This document shows, in pieces, positions 41,654 through 50,606 of a stretch of 64,000 nt of DNA. The stretch covers positions 142,511 to 206,510 of the forward strand of contig DERN01000002.1 of assembly GCA_002360925.1 (NCBI GenBank). Direction: 5' to 3'. The position numbers were made by a program, and so were the translations under genes. Under the pieces are notes generated by a model. It saw only the letters and a program-made list of their open reading frames with translations. It did no database searches and was not told where the DNA came from. Source of the stretch: Flavobacteriaceae bacterium UBA3339 (lineage in GTDB: Bacteria > Bacteroidota > Bacteroidia > Flavobacteriales > Flavobacteriaceae). The stretch's first letter is position 1. Each line of letters starts with the position of its first letter.

Positions 41654-42961
41654 ATGTCTACTATAAAACAAAAGTCATTCAGCAATAAAAACCGTATTTT
41701 AATAAAAATGCTTTTTCGGAAATTTCCAACGATTCCGTATATTTTTAAATGGACGTTGATGTGTTCGTTGATTGGAATTTTAATCGGAAGCGCTTCTGCC
41801 GGATTTTTGATTTCGTTAGATTGGGCAACGAATTTTCGTGAAACGCATTTGTGGATCATCGCATTTTTGCCGATTGCAGGTTTTTTAGTCGGATTGCTTT
41901 ATCATTATTTTGGAAAAGAAGTCGAAGCGGGAAACAATCTTTTGATTGAAACCATTCACAAACCCAAACAAACAATTCCGTTTAAAATGGCGTCTTTTGT
42001 GTATTTGGGAACTATTATAACACACTTTTTTGGAGGATCTGCTGGACGCGAAGGAACTGCTTTACAAATAGCAGGAGCTATTGCCGATCAATTTTCGAAA
42101 CCTTTTAAACTCAATTCAAATGATCGTTCTGTATTGATTATTGCAGCGGTTGCAGGCGGTTTTGGTTCTGTTTTTGGAACGCCTTTAGCCGGAGCTGTTT
42201 TTGGACTTGAATTTTTCCTGATTGGTCGTATTCGTTACAATGCGCTTTTTCCAGCTTTTATAACTGCGATTATCGCCGATTTAACCACAAAGTTTTGGAA
42301 TGCAAATCATACACATTATCATATCGATTTAATTCCGAATGTTTCGTTTTTAAGCGTTTTGTATGCCATTTTAGCTGGAGTTTTATTCGGAATTTGTGCC
42401 GCTTTATTCAGTAAATTACTTCATAAAACAGGAGCAATTTTTAAATCGAAAATCAAATTTCCTCCAATGCGTCCGTTTATTGGCGGAATCATAATTGCTT
42501 CGGTTGTTTTTTTAATCGGAACAACAAAATACATTGGTTTGGGAATTCCTACAATTGTTGAAGCATTTAACGAACCATTGCCCAGTTATGATTTTGCGTT
42601 AAAAATGATTTTTACGATTATTACGCTTTCGGCAGGTTTTAAAGGAGGCGAAGTAACTCCGTTGTTTTTCATTGGCGCAACATTAGGAAGCGCTTTAAGC
42701 ATTTTTATTCCGTTGCCAACAGCTCTTTTAGCTGGGATGGGTTTTGTAGCAGTTTTTGCTGGTGCAACGAATACGCCTATTGCGTGCACAATTATGGCAA
42801 TAGAACTTTTTGGAGCCGAATGTGGAGTTTATGTAGCGATTGCGTGTATTGTTTCGTATTTAATTTCGGGACACAACGGAATTTATAAAAATCAGATTAT
42901 TGGCGAACCTAAAAACAAAAGGTTTTCTTTTCATCAAGGAAACTATTTAAAAGATCTTTAA
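41654..42961 (+). CDS. ClC-family chloride channel or Cl-/H+ antiporter
   Basis: A 435-residue polytopic membrane protein. The filter regions are GGSAGREGTALQIAGAIA (the GREGP motif with Thr for Pro, so the gating Glu is kept), GFGSVFGTPLAGAVFGLEFF, and GFKGGEVTPLFFIGATLG, followed by GMGFVAVFAGATNTPIACTIMAIELFG. No CBS domains are attached. The family conducts or antiports halides and is sometimes fluoride-selective. A -7-like box TAAATTTG lies about 100 bases upstream, so the leader may be long. Confidence 0.92.
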   Translation: MSTIKQKSFSNKNRILIKMLFRKFPTIPYIFKWTLMCSLIGILIGSASAGFLISLDWATNFRETHLWIIAFLPIAGFLVGLLYHYFGKEVEAGNNLLIETIHKPKQTIPFKMASFVYLGTIITHFFGGSAGREGTALQIAGAIADQFSKPFKLNSNDRSVLIIAAVAGGFGSVFGTPLAGAVFGLEFFLIGRIRYNALFPAFITAIIADLTTKFWNANHTHYHIDLIPNVSFLSVLYAILAGVLFGICAALFSKLLHKTGAIFKSKIKFPPMRPFIGGIIIASVVFLIGTTKYIGLGIPTIVEAFNEPLPSYDFALKMIFTIITLSAGFKGGEVTPLFFIGATLGSALSIFIPLPTALLAGMGFVAVFAGATNTPIACTIMAIELFGAECGVYVAIACIVSYLISGHNGIYKNQIIGEPKNKRFSFHQGNYLKDL

Positions 42962-43002
42962 TACCTAAGTTCGGTTTTACATTATTAATAATCATCTATT
43001 TA

Positions 43003-43117
43003 CGTCGGTTCGAGTGTTTTTGTGGAATGATAAAGGAACAAAAATGTATCGAGAACTTAAAAAAACAAGAACTTCTCGATATAAAATTTCCTTACAGAAA
43101 TTTCACTCGAAGTGACG
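43003..43117. repeat. Long imperfect palindromic intergenic element
   Basis: Outer arms CGTCGGTTCGAGTG and, in reverse complement, CGTCACTTCGAGTG; inner arms TATCGAGAACTT and TATCGAGAAGTTC. A large hairpin could form over the whole element. It fills most of the gap between the ClC and TSUP genes. Nothing else is seen in this gap except the TSUP promoter box. Confidence 0.6.
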
Positions 43118-43222
43118 GAAAGTTAATTTAATAGTAATCGAAGTCTGCTTTAATTGATTTTCTTTCCCTATTTAGTTTAAATAGATAACTGCGATAAACT
43201 ACCTTTGCATTTTTTATTAAAA

Positions 43223-43999
43223 ATGGAAATAGGTTTCGAAGTTTTGTGCACTTTATGCGCAGTTGCTTTTTGTGCAGGTTTTGTAGATGCCATTGCAGGC
43301 GGCGGCGGTTTAATACAAACTCCTTTAGGATTGGCTTTTTTGCCCAACATTCCCGTAGCAAACGTTATCGGAACATTAAAAATTCCGGCATTTTCAGGAA
43401 CGGCTCTTGCGGTTGGTCAGTATTTAAAAAAGAGTAAAATCAATTGGAACTATTTAATTGTTTTGACTTTAATTTCTTCTGGAAGCGCCTTTTTAGGATC
43501 TTTTACGCTTACTGTGGTAAACAACGATTTTATGAAACCTTTATTGTTCGTTATTTTGCTGATTCTTTGGATTTTTACCTATTTTAAAAAGGATTTTGCA
43601 AGAAAGAATATTTTAAATATCTCTGATAAAAAAAGATGGATCTATGGAATTCTTACCGCTTTAATTGTCGGTTTTTACGACGGATTTATTGGTCCTGCAA
43701 CCGGAACTTTTTTCATTATGGGATTTATTTTCCTAGTGGGTTTCGATTTCTATCACGCTTCATCATATGCCAAAATGGTTAATTTGGCTACCAATTTCGG
43801 AAGTATTTGTTTATTTCTGATAAAAGGAAAAATTATCTGGAGTATTGCTTTGCCAATGGCGGTTTGTAATGGTTTAGGTGGATATTTAGGAGCAAAAATG
43901 GCCATTTTAAAAGGACAAGTTTGGGTGAGATATATTTTTCTTTTCGTTATGTTTTTGGCAATTTGCCGATTCGGATATGAAATAATGAGTACTTTTTAA
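43223..43999 (+). CDS. TSUP-family membrane transporter (TauE/SafE type)
   Basis: A 258-residue membrane protein with about eight helices and the TauE/SafE repeat features: CAGFVDAIAGGGGLIQTPLGLAF near the N-terminus, then DGFIGPATGTFFIMGF and NLATNFGSICLF in the second half. Family members export sulfite, sulfoacetate or related anions, but the substrate is unknown here. The true ATG is at MEIGFEVL. The longer frame starts at TTG within a TACCTTTG promoter box (43202-43209), which supports this choice. It may be co-transcribed with pgk downstream. Confidence 0.9.
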   Translation: MEIGFEVLCTLCAVAFCAGFVDAIAGGGGLIQTPLGLAFLPNIPVANVIGTLKIPAFSGTALAVGQYLKKSKINWNYLIVLTLISSGSAFLGSFTLTVVNNDFMKPLLFVILLILWIFTYFKKDFARKNILNISDKKRWIYGILTALIVGFYDGFIGPATGTFFIMGFIFLVGFDFYHASSYAKMVNLATNFGSICLFLIKGKIIWSIALPMAVCNGLGGYLGAKMAILKGQVWVRYIFLFVMFLAICRFGYEIMSTF

Positions 44000-44065
44000 C
44001 GAAATAAACTATTTGGATAAATTGTATATTTGCTAAAAAACAATTCAACTATATATAAAAAACAG

Positions 44066-45256
44066 ATGAAAACGATTAATGATTTCAATTTCAACAACAA
44101 AAAGGCTTTAATCCGTGTAGATTTTAACGTGCCTTTAAACGATCAATTCCAAGTAACAGACGATAATAGAATCGTGGCAGCAAAACCAACAATCGACAAG
44201 ATTGTAAACGATGGCGGAATTGCTGTTTTAATGTCGCATTTAGGTCGTCCAAAAAACGGTCCGGAAGAAAAATTCTCTTTAAAACATATTGTTGCAAAAG
44301 TAGAAGAAGTTTTAGGTCGAAAAGTAACTTTTGTGAATGATTCGGTTGGATCTGAAGTTGAAAAAATCGTTGAAGCTACTCAGCCAGGAGCTGTTATTTT
44401 GTTAGAAAATTTACGTTTTTACAAAGAAGAAGAAGCGGGCGATGAAGCTTTTGCAGAAAAACTAGCAAAATTAGGCGATGTTTATGTAAATGACGCTTTT
44501 GGAACGGCGCACAGAGCACATGCTTCAACTACTATTGTGGCAAAATTCTTCCCGAACGATAAATGTTTTGGCTACTTGCTAGCAAAAGAAATCGAAAGTA
44601 TTGATAAAGTTTTAAATTCTACTCAAAAACCAGTTACAGCTGTTTTAGGAGGATCTAAAGTTTCGTCGAAAATCACGATTATCGAAAATATTTTAGATAA
44701 AGTAGATCATATGATTATTGGTGGCGGAATGATGTTTACTTTTATTAAAGCACAAGGCGGAAAAGTAGGAAATTCGATTGTTGAAGATGATAAATTAGAA
44801 TTGGCTTTAGAGATTTTAGAAAAAGCAAAACAAAAGAATGTTCAAATTCATATTCCGGTTGATGTAGTTGCTGCAGATGCTTTTTCGAACGACGCAAATA
44901 CGCAGATTGTTGCTGCACACGATATTCCTGACGGATGGCAAGGATTGGATGTTGGTCCTAAAACATTAGAGCAATTCAATAACGTAATAATGGGTTCTAA
45001 AATTATTTTATGGAACGGTCCGTTAGGCGTTTTTGAAATGGAAAAATTCGCTGCCGGAACCATTACATTAGGTAATTTTATTGCAGATGCAACAGAAGCT
45101 GGAACGTTTTCGTTAGTTGGCGGCGGAGATTCGGTTGCAGCTGTAAAACAATTCGGTTTAGAATCTAAAATGAGCTACGTTTCAACAGGCGGAGGTGCGA
45201 TGTTAGAAATGTTAGAAGGAAAAACATTACCAGGAATCGCAGCAATTTTAAACTAA
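44066..45256 (+). CDS. pgk: Phosphoglycerate kinase
   Basis: A 396-residue protein with all PGK blocks: ALIRVDFNVPLND, VLMSHLGRPK, ENLRFYKEEEAGDEAFAEKLA, VYVNDAFGTAHRAHAST, AVLGGSKVSSKI, and the C-terminal GGGDSVAAV and YVSTGGGAMLEMLEG. It makes ATP from 1,3-bisphosphoglycerate in glycolysis. I chose the ATG at MKTINDFNF, which is the usual start; the longer frame begins at TTG inside a TATATTTG box. A clear terminator follows. Confidence 0.97.
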   Translation: MKTINDFNFNNKKALIRVDFNVPLNDQFQVTDDNRIVAAKPTIDKIVNDGGIAVLMSHLGRPKNGPEEKFSLKHIVAKVEEVLGRKVTFVNDSVGSEVEKIVEATQPGAVILLENLRFYKEEEAGDEAFAEKLAKLGDVYVNDAFGTAHRAHASTTIVAKFFPNDKCFGYLLAKEIESIDKVLNSTQKPVTAVLGGSKVSSKITIIENILDKVDHMIIGGGMMFTFIKAQGGKVGNSIVEDDKLELALEILEKAKQKNVQIHIPVDVVAADAFSNDANTQIVAAHDIPDGWQGLDVGPKTLEQFNNVIMGSKIILWNGPLGVFEMEKFAAGTITLGNFIADATEAGTFSLVGGGDSVAAVKQFGLESKMSYVSTGGGAMLEMLEGKTLPGIAAILN

Positions 45257-45278
45257 TATTCCTTAAAGATAAAATGTA

Positions 45279-45307
45279 AAAACCGCTCGTAAGAGCGGTT
45301 TTTTTTA
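45279..45307 (+). terminator. Intrinsic terminator of pgk
   Basis: AAAACCGCTC, a 4-base loop, GAGCGGTTTTTTTT. Confidence 0.88.
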
Positions 45308-45415
45308 GTTTCAACAATCAATCAAAAAACTTTATAATTCAACTTGATTGGAATAATTTCAAATCATTTCTATTAAAACTATAACTTTCCTTAAATTTGT
45401 GTTCAATCTGTTGCA

Positions 45416-46423
45416 ATGAGAACAACTTTTTTTTCTTTTTGGGTTTTACTTTTTTTAGGAACAATCGTTGGTTGTTCTAAGAAAGAAAATGCCAATATCG
45501 GAAATTTGATTCCTTCTCATGGAGAACGAAACGAAGTGGTTTTGGTTATGGATGATAGTATGTGGATTGGTTCGGTAGGCGATAGTATTCGTGCAAAACT
45601 AACTAAACCCACAACAGGATTATCGAAAGAAGAACCGATTTTTAATTTGTTGCAATACGATCCTAAAATCTTTTCGAGCCGAGCAAGAACTTCCCGAAAC
45701 GTTGTGTTATTTTCGGTTCAAACCGATCAAGAGTTTCTGTTAGAAAAAAGCTTTTATGCAACGCCGCAAAACTTCTTTTTTGTTCGCGCCGAAACAACAG
45801 ACGATCTTATAAAACTATTTTCATCAAAGGCAGATTCTATTATTTCTGTGTTTCAATCTTCGGAATTAAATGAAGAAATGCACGAAATAATTCGATCTTC
45901 TACTCAAAATCTCGATGAATTAAAATCGCTTTTCGGATGTACGTTAAAAATTCCGAATGCGTACCATTTGCAAATGGAAAACGATTTTCCGTTTTTGTGG
46001 TATCAACGCGATTTATCTTCAGGAAATTTAAATCTGATTTTATACGAATTTTCCATTTCGGAAATCGAAAACAAAAGTGCTTCGATCGAAAATAATCTGA
46101 TGATGGCTCGCAACTTTATTGGCAAAGAGTTTTTAAGATTAGCTCAGGAAAATGCGTATGTTATGACGTCTTCAAACATTCGTCCTATTATAAAAAAAGA
46201 TGTTATTCAGAATTTACCTGTTTACAAATTGATGGGAAATTGGGAAACACCAAACGATTATTTACAAGGTCCTTTTATCTGTTATGCAATTCGCGATGAA
46301 TATTACGATCGTTATTTGTTTATCGAAGGTTTTATAAACAATCCTTTTAAAAACAAGCGAAATCAAATGATGGAAATGGAAGCTATTATGAAAACAATTA
46401 ATTTCAATGAAAATACAAATTAA
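45416..46423 (+). CDS. DUF4837 family lipoprotein
   Basis: A 335-residue lipoprotein; the signal ends FLGTIVGC with Cys20 as the lipidated residue. Family blocks are NEVVLVMDDSMWIGSVGDSIR, NVVLFSVQTD, and in the C-terminal half NDFPFLWYQRDL, GPFICYAIRDEYYDRYLFIEGFI. DUF4837 is restricted to Bacteroidota and its function is not known to me. A promoter-like TAAATTTG lies 17 bases before the ATG. It overlaps the ElaA-like gene by 17 bases, so they form a transcript ending at a shared terminator. Confidence 0.88.
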   Translation: MRTTFFSFWVLLFLGTIVGCSKKENANIGNLIPSHGERNEVVLVMDDSMWIGSVGDSIRAKLTKPTTGLSKEEPIFNLLQYDPKIFSSRARTSRNVVLFSVQTDQEFLLEKSFYATPQNFFFVRAETTDDLIKLFSSKADSIISVFQSSELNEEMHEIIRSSTQNLDELKSLFGCTLKIPNAYHLQMENDFPFLWYQRDLSSGNLNLILYEFSISEIENKSASIENNLMMARNFIGKEFLRLAQENAYVMTSSNIRPIIKKDVIQNLPVYKLMGNWETPNDYLQGPFICYAIRDEYYDRYLFIEGFINNPFKNKRNQMMEMEAIMKTINFNENTN

Positions 46424-46862
46424 GTCTTTTAACGAACTTTCGGCAGCCGAATTATACGAAGTGTTGTATTTACGCAATTTAGTGTTTGTAATGGAACAAA
46501 ATTGCGTTTATTTAGATACCGATCGAAATGACGATAAAGCGCATCATGTTATGATTTATGATGAAGACGGAGAATTGTCTGCGTATGCGCGTACGTTTAA
46601 ACCCGGAATTAAATACGAAACGTGTAGTATTGGTCGTGTTGTGGTAAGTCCGAAACATCGTGGAACGCAATTAGGACATATTTTAATGGAAAATGCCGTT
46701 AAAGCAGTAGAAGATTTTTATAGAACAGGAATCATTACAATTTCTGCTCAAGCACATTTACAGCGTTTTTACAGCAAACATGGTTTTGAAACCGTTTCGG
46801 GAGAATATCTGGAAGATAATATTCCGCACGTGGAAATGTTACGAAAAAAGGAGCTTATATAA
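46407..46862 (+). CDS. ElaA-like GNAT acetyltransferase
   Basis: A 151-residue protein with LYEVLYLRNLVFVMEQNCVYLDTDRNDDKAHHVM, the ElaA signature, and the acetyl-CoA loop IGRVVVSPKHRGTQLGHILM, ending QRFYSKHGFETVSGEYLEDNIPHVEM. Substrate unknown. Its start lies within the end of the DUF4837 gene. The stop codon lies inside the terminator loop. Confidence 0.9.
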   Translation: MKIQIKSFNELSAAELYEVLYLRNLVFVMEQNCVYLDTDRNDDKAHHVMIYDEDGELSAYARTFKPGIKYETCSIGRVVVSPKHRGTQLGHILMENAVKAVEDFYRTGIITISAQAHLQRFYSKHGFETVSGEYLEDNIPHVEMLRKKELI

Positions 46863-46873
46863 GCTCCTTTTTT
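46844..46873. terminator. Intrinsic terminator overlapping the ElaA-like stop codon
   Basis: AAAAAAGGAGCTT, loop ATAT, AAGCTCCTTTTTT: a perfect 13-bp stem, symmetrical and so probably active in both directions. Confidence 0.85.
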
Positions 46874-46883
46874 ATTTGTAAAA

Positions 46884-46964
46884 TGTCATTCAGAATGAAA
46901 CGAAGTAAAATGAAGAATCTCTATTGTTTAATAATTTAGAGATTCCTCCTTCGTCGGAATGACA
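46884..46964. repeat. Long imperfect palindromic intergenic element
   Basis: Outer arms TGTCATTC/GAATGACA; within them ACGAAG pairs with CTTCGT, and AGAATCTCTA with TAGAGATTC. This is a flavobacterial-type intergenic hairpin, distinct in sequence from the elements at 19382 and 43003. It lies between the terminator and the kup stop. Confidence 0.65.
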
Positions 46965-47009
46965 AAATGTTAAGTTTAAAGTTTTGAAAAAGAAGGTTTT
47001 AAAACGTTT

Positions 47010-48983
47010 CTATTCTTTATTTGCTCTACGTTTTAAATCTAGTTCGGGTACACTTTTATCGATAATTAATGGATAATATTCAATTTTAACCGAACTGTTA
47101 TCTAAACCAAAAGCTTTCTCTTCCGAAATGCTGTGTTTGCGGATAAACGCATAACAATCTAACATAAACTTCTCGTACCAAGGCAATTCGTTGTCGTACG
47201 AAATAACTTTTTCAATGATTACGTATTTGTAATCTGCCATGATTTGATTTTTTCGTAACGAATGGTAAGTACTTAATTTGTTGAATTCGCCCGAAGCACT
47301 TAAATCTGATAAAACCTGTTTAAACAACAAACTGATTTTTGGCGCAATACGGAAACCTAAATAGAAATCGACACGAATAATTTTATCGGAGAATTTCTTG
47401 ATCTGATATTCCATTCCGTAAGGTTCGTCCAATACATTTACGTGAATCATCCAATAAACATCGGCACGTTTCGGACGTTTATATAAAATCGAATAAATAA
47501 CCTTAGATTCGATTTCGTTTTTATTCTGCGCGTTCGTTAAATAAATCAAATTGTTCGAATATTGAGGAATAGAATCGTCATTACTTAAATCTTCAATCAC
47601 CTCTACATAATCGTCTAATTTTACAAATTCGGTATAATTTTTACGAATACGTTTTCCAACAAGCCAAATCGTCATTACAGAAGCCAACAAACCGGCAACC
47701 AATAAGGAAACGTATCCGCCGTGATGAAACTTTTCGACATTTGCAATAAAGAACGAAACTTCAATCACGCTGTAAATCATTACGAAACCGATAATAAAAA
47801 ACTTCGGAAAACGCTTCAAAATCATGAAATACGTAAGTAAAATACTTGTTGCCATCATACACATTACAATAGCCAAACCGTAAGCGGCTTCCATATTACT
47901 TGATTCTTTAAAGTGCAAAACAATTAAAATACAGCCAATGCACATTAACCAATTCGTAGACGGAATGTATAATTGACCTTTAATGATCGACGGATATTTT
48001 ACTTTAACGCGCGGCCACAAATTTAAACGCATAGCTTCGTTAATCATGGTAAACGAACCGGTAATTAAAGCTTGTGCAGCAATAACGGCAGCCATTGTGG
48101 CAATAACGATTCCGATTGGAATAAACCATTCGGGCATCATTAAGAAAAATGGATTTTGAATAAATTCTACTCCGTTTTCGAATGTTTTCAATTGAATATC
48201 GCCATGCGAAAGTAAAAAAGCTCCTTGTCCTAAGTAGTTTAAAGCCAAAGTAGTTTTAACAAACATCCAGCTTACGCGCACGTTGTTAATTCCGCAGTGA
48301 CCTAAATCGCTATATAAAGCTTCGGCACCTGTTGTACAAAGGAAAACGAAGCCTAAAACAAAAAATCCTTCGGGATGTTCCGTTAATAATAAATACGCAT
48401 AATAAGGATTAAAAGCATTAATGATTTCGGGCATTTCGATAATTTGCGAAACACCAACTGCAGCCAACATTAAAAACCATAACAACATAACAGGACCAAA
48501 AAACTTTCCAATGGTTTTGGTTCCGTAGCTTTGAAAAAGAAACAGAAAAACAATGATTCCGATTACGATAGGAATGGTTTGCAACTCTGGATAATAAATC
48601 TTTAAACCTTCAATTGCAGAAGAAATCGAAATAGGCGGCGTAATAATTCCATCTGCCAACATCGCACTTCCACCAATAATTGCAGGAATAATAAGCCAAC
48701 GCTTTTTTAGTTTCTTTACCAAGGTGTACAACGAAAAAATTCCACCTTCGCCTTTATTATCGGCTTTTAAAGTAAGCCAAACATATTTAATACTTGTTTG
48801 AATTGTCAATGTCCATAAAACACAAGAAACGGCACCAATTACCAAATTTTTATGAATAGGAGCGTCGCCAAAAATAGCTTTCATTACATATAAAGGAGAG
48901 GTTCCGATATCGCCGTAAATAATTCCTAATGTAATAAGTAATGTCCCTAAACTAACCTTATTAATACTGTCTTTCGATTCCAC
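47010..48983 (-). CDS. kup: KUP/TrkD-family potassium uptake transporter
   Basis: A 657-residue protein: about twelve transmembrane helices to residue 440 or so and a cytosolic C-terminal domain. The signature YGDIGTSPLYVMKAIF is near the N-terminus, followed by TTGAEALYSDLGHCG and ALITGSFTMINEAMRLNLWP. It imports K+ with protons. Its upstream region is broken by a displaced fragment of rnpA, so its promoter must lie in the 157 bases before that fragment or beyond it. Confidence 0.95.
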   Translation of the reverse strand: MESKDSINKVSLGTLLITLGIIYGDIGTSPLYVMKAIFGDAPIHKNLVIGAVSCVLWTLTIQTSIKYVWLTLKADNKGEGGIFSLYTLVKKLKKRWLIIPAIIGGSAMLADGIITPPISISSAIEGLKIYYPELQTIPIVIGIIVFLFLFQSYGTKTIGKFFGPVMLLWFLMLAAVGVSQIIEMPEIINAFNPYYAYLLLTEHPEGFFVLGFVFLCTTGAEALYSDLGHCGINNVRVSWMFVKTTLALNYLGQGAFLLSHGDIQLKTFENGVEFIQNPFFLMMPEWFIPIGIVIATMAAVIAAQALITGSFTMINEAMRLNLWPRVKVKYPSIIKGQLYIPSTNWLMCIGCILIVLHFKESSNMEAAYGLAIVMCMMATSILLTYFMILKRFPKFFIIGFVMIYSVIEVSFFIANVEKFHHGGYVSLLVAGLLASVMTIWLVGKRIRKNYTEFVKLDDYVEVIEDLSNDDSIPQYSNNLIYLTNAQNKNEIESKVIYSILYKRPKRADVYWMIHVNVLDEPYGMEYQIKKFSDKIIRVDFYLGFRIAPKISLLFKQVLSDLSASGEFNKLSTYHSLRKNQIMADYKYVIIEKVISYDNELPWYEKFMLDCYAFIRKHSISEEKAFGLDNSSVKIEYYPLIIDKSVPELDLKRRANKE

Positions 48984-49139
48984 TTTTTTGAAATTAATTT
49001 GAAACTCCGTTTAATCTCATTTTAAAGTCTTCTTAATTAAAAAGACTAAAAATGAAAATTGTTTAAAAAAATCTGGCAAATGTATGTAAAAAATACAAAT
49101 ATGAAATTACAATTTTTTTGAAATACAGCGTTCAAAAAT

Positions 49140-49381
49140 TTATTTATCTTTTTGTGAAAGATTTAAAGTGAATTTATTAAAAAGCTCAATCGTTTTTTGT
49201 TCAATTTCCTGGTACGATAATCGCTCTTTTGTCTGATAAAAAACATCATCACATAAGGTTCTGGTAAATCGTTTAAAAGCAAGTCTTTGTTTAAACGATA
49301 GCATTCGCGCAAAACGCGTTTAAAATAATTGCGATCAACGGCTTTTTTAAAATACTTTTTAGAAACCGAAACACCTATTTG
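49140..49381 (-). pseudogene. rnpA: Displaced 3' fragment of rnpA
   Basis: On the minus strand this encodes the second half of RNase P protein (VSKKYFKKAVDRNYFKRV...PYVMMFF). One A is missing from an A run compared with the intact gene, which frameshifts it after MMFF. In the corrected frame it ends IELFNKFTLNLSQKDK and stop, a different tail from the intact copy (IELFKKFTDTLQKTP). It has no 5' half. It is the left arm of a direct repeat bracketing two foreign-looking genes. Confidence 0.9.
49177..49381. repeat. Direct repeat, left copy (rnpA 3' region)
   Basis: A 205-base copy of the segment at 51684-51889 in the same orientation. It differs by two substitutions and one missing A, so the two are almost identical. 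The repeat ends abruptly on both sides. Confidence 0.93.
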
Positions 49382-49470
49382 TTAAATAATAATTGTTTGT
49401 TTTAATTTTTGTTAATTTTTTGATAAAAATATGTTATATTGCTGTGACCGAACTATAAATTATATTAATT

Positions 49471-50550
49471 ATTAAAAAATTAGTTATTGCCCTAATGGGC
49501 GTATGCACAATTGTTGCATGTAGTGATGAAGCTTTTCAAGGAATGGGTGAAGAAAATGAAAGCCCTGAAATTCCTGTGAGCGCGAATAGTTTTAATAATG
49601 ATGATAGTGGTCATGCTCATGGAGACAACCCACTTAGTGGCATTATTTGGGCAGGCAAAAATTATGCATCACCTTGGGATATTTGGTTTAAGAGAAATTC
49701 TTATGGGACGGGTAATTTACAACCATCTTATATGGTAAATAATGGAAACGCAGAAAATGTTACAAATTATAACATAGAAATTTTTGCTTATGCGGGTTTA
49801 GCTTATTTTGATAGTGATGATGACGGAATATTCTATGATGTATCCCAGCCGCCAACGTTTCCAGGGGCACCTGGAGCATTAATAGCTGATATGGCAGCTA
49901 ATCCAGGTGGGTATCCTAATTTATATGCAAATGGACACGAGGTGGGTAATTTGGTAAGAACAGTAGTTCCTCTTCGTTCAGATGCTTATCCTTCACCAAC
50001 ACACTCATTCCGTGTCGAAGATCAGTTTCTTCATTTACCAATGGCAGGAGCAGGAGGAACCAATAGATATCCCCAATATCCGCAGTGGTGGCAGCCTTTT
50101 GATTTTACAGGTGCGATAACACCACAAGAAGATTTTTTATTAAGAGAATATGGGAAAATATTTTTTTACGAAGTTAATGTTTTTGATGCAGCTACAAATG
50201 CTTTTGTAGGTACATTTATAATGCATCCGGAAATTGAAAACCTTACTGGAAATTACAACCCTGAATGGACCCCTGTTACAGATATGGGCGGAAATCATCT
50301 TCAGGGCGATGCACCAACACTAGGTATGCATGATTTGTATTATTACAAATCTAGTCAGGTGACCGGAACGGTATGGGATCCAATGGATCATACAAATGAT
50401 TTATGCGATTCACGTGAAGTAGTTTTCTTTATACCTCAAAATTTACATGAAATACCTATACCGGGTGGTTTAAACACTCTGAAGTTAGGTATTGCACAAT
50501 CATCGCGTTATTTATGGTTAAATTCGGCACTAACATTAGTGGTAGAATAA
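49471..50550 (+). CDS. Predicted lipoprotein of unknown function in the rnpA-flanked segment
   Basis: From the first ATG (49495) the protein starts MGVCTIVACSDE, too short for a lipoprotein signal. Eight codons earlier the frame reads ATT AAA AAA TTA GTT ATT GCC CTA, giving a perfect signal (I/M)KKLVIALMGVCTIVAC if ATT serves as the start or a lost ATG. The mature protein (about 340 residues) is rich in Gly, Pro and aromatic residues, with DSDDDGIFYD resembling a Ca-binding loop, and contains the distinctive DSGHAHGDNPLSGIIWAG. I recognise no family. Base composition looks richer in C/G than its neighbours by eye. Confidence 0.65.
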   Translation: MKKLVIALMGVCTIVACSDEAFQGMGEENESPEIPVSANSFNNDDSGHAHGDNPLSGIIWAGKNYASPWDIWFKRNSYGTGNLQPSYMVNNGNAENVTNYNIEIFAYAGLAYFDSDDDGIFYDVSQPPTFPGAPGALIADMAANPGGYPNLYANGHEVGNLVRTVVPLRSDAYPSPTHSFRVEDQFLHLPMAGAGGTNRYPQYPQWWQPFDFTGAITPQEDFLLREYGKIFFYEVNVFDAATNAFVGTFIMHPEIENLTGNYNPEWTPVTDMGGNHLQGDAPTLGMHDLYYYKSSQVTGTVWDPMDHTNDLCDSREVVFFIPQNLHEIPIPGGLNTLKLGIAQSSRYLWLNSALTLVVE

Positions 50551-50562
50551 TTTATTAATATA

Positions 50563-50588
50563 AAAAGGCTGCATTTTGGTAGCCTTTT
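50563..50588 (+). terminator. Intrinsic terminator between the two inserted genes
   Basis: AAAAGGCTGC, a 6-base loop, GTAGCCTTTT: a 10-bp stem with a T-rich end, between the lipoprotein and T9SS protein genes. Confidence 0.65.
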
Positions 50589-50606
50589 GTTCTTAAAATA
50601 AAGTTT

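Noticed and set aside
50406..50421. A further parS-like site (CGATTCACGTGAAGTA) inside the inserted lipoprotein gene
   Set aside because: Only 12 of 16 positions match parS and the site lies in coding sequence 28 kb from the parS cluster.
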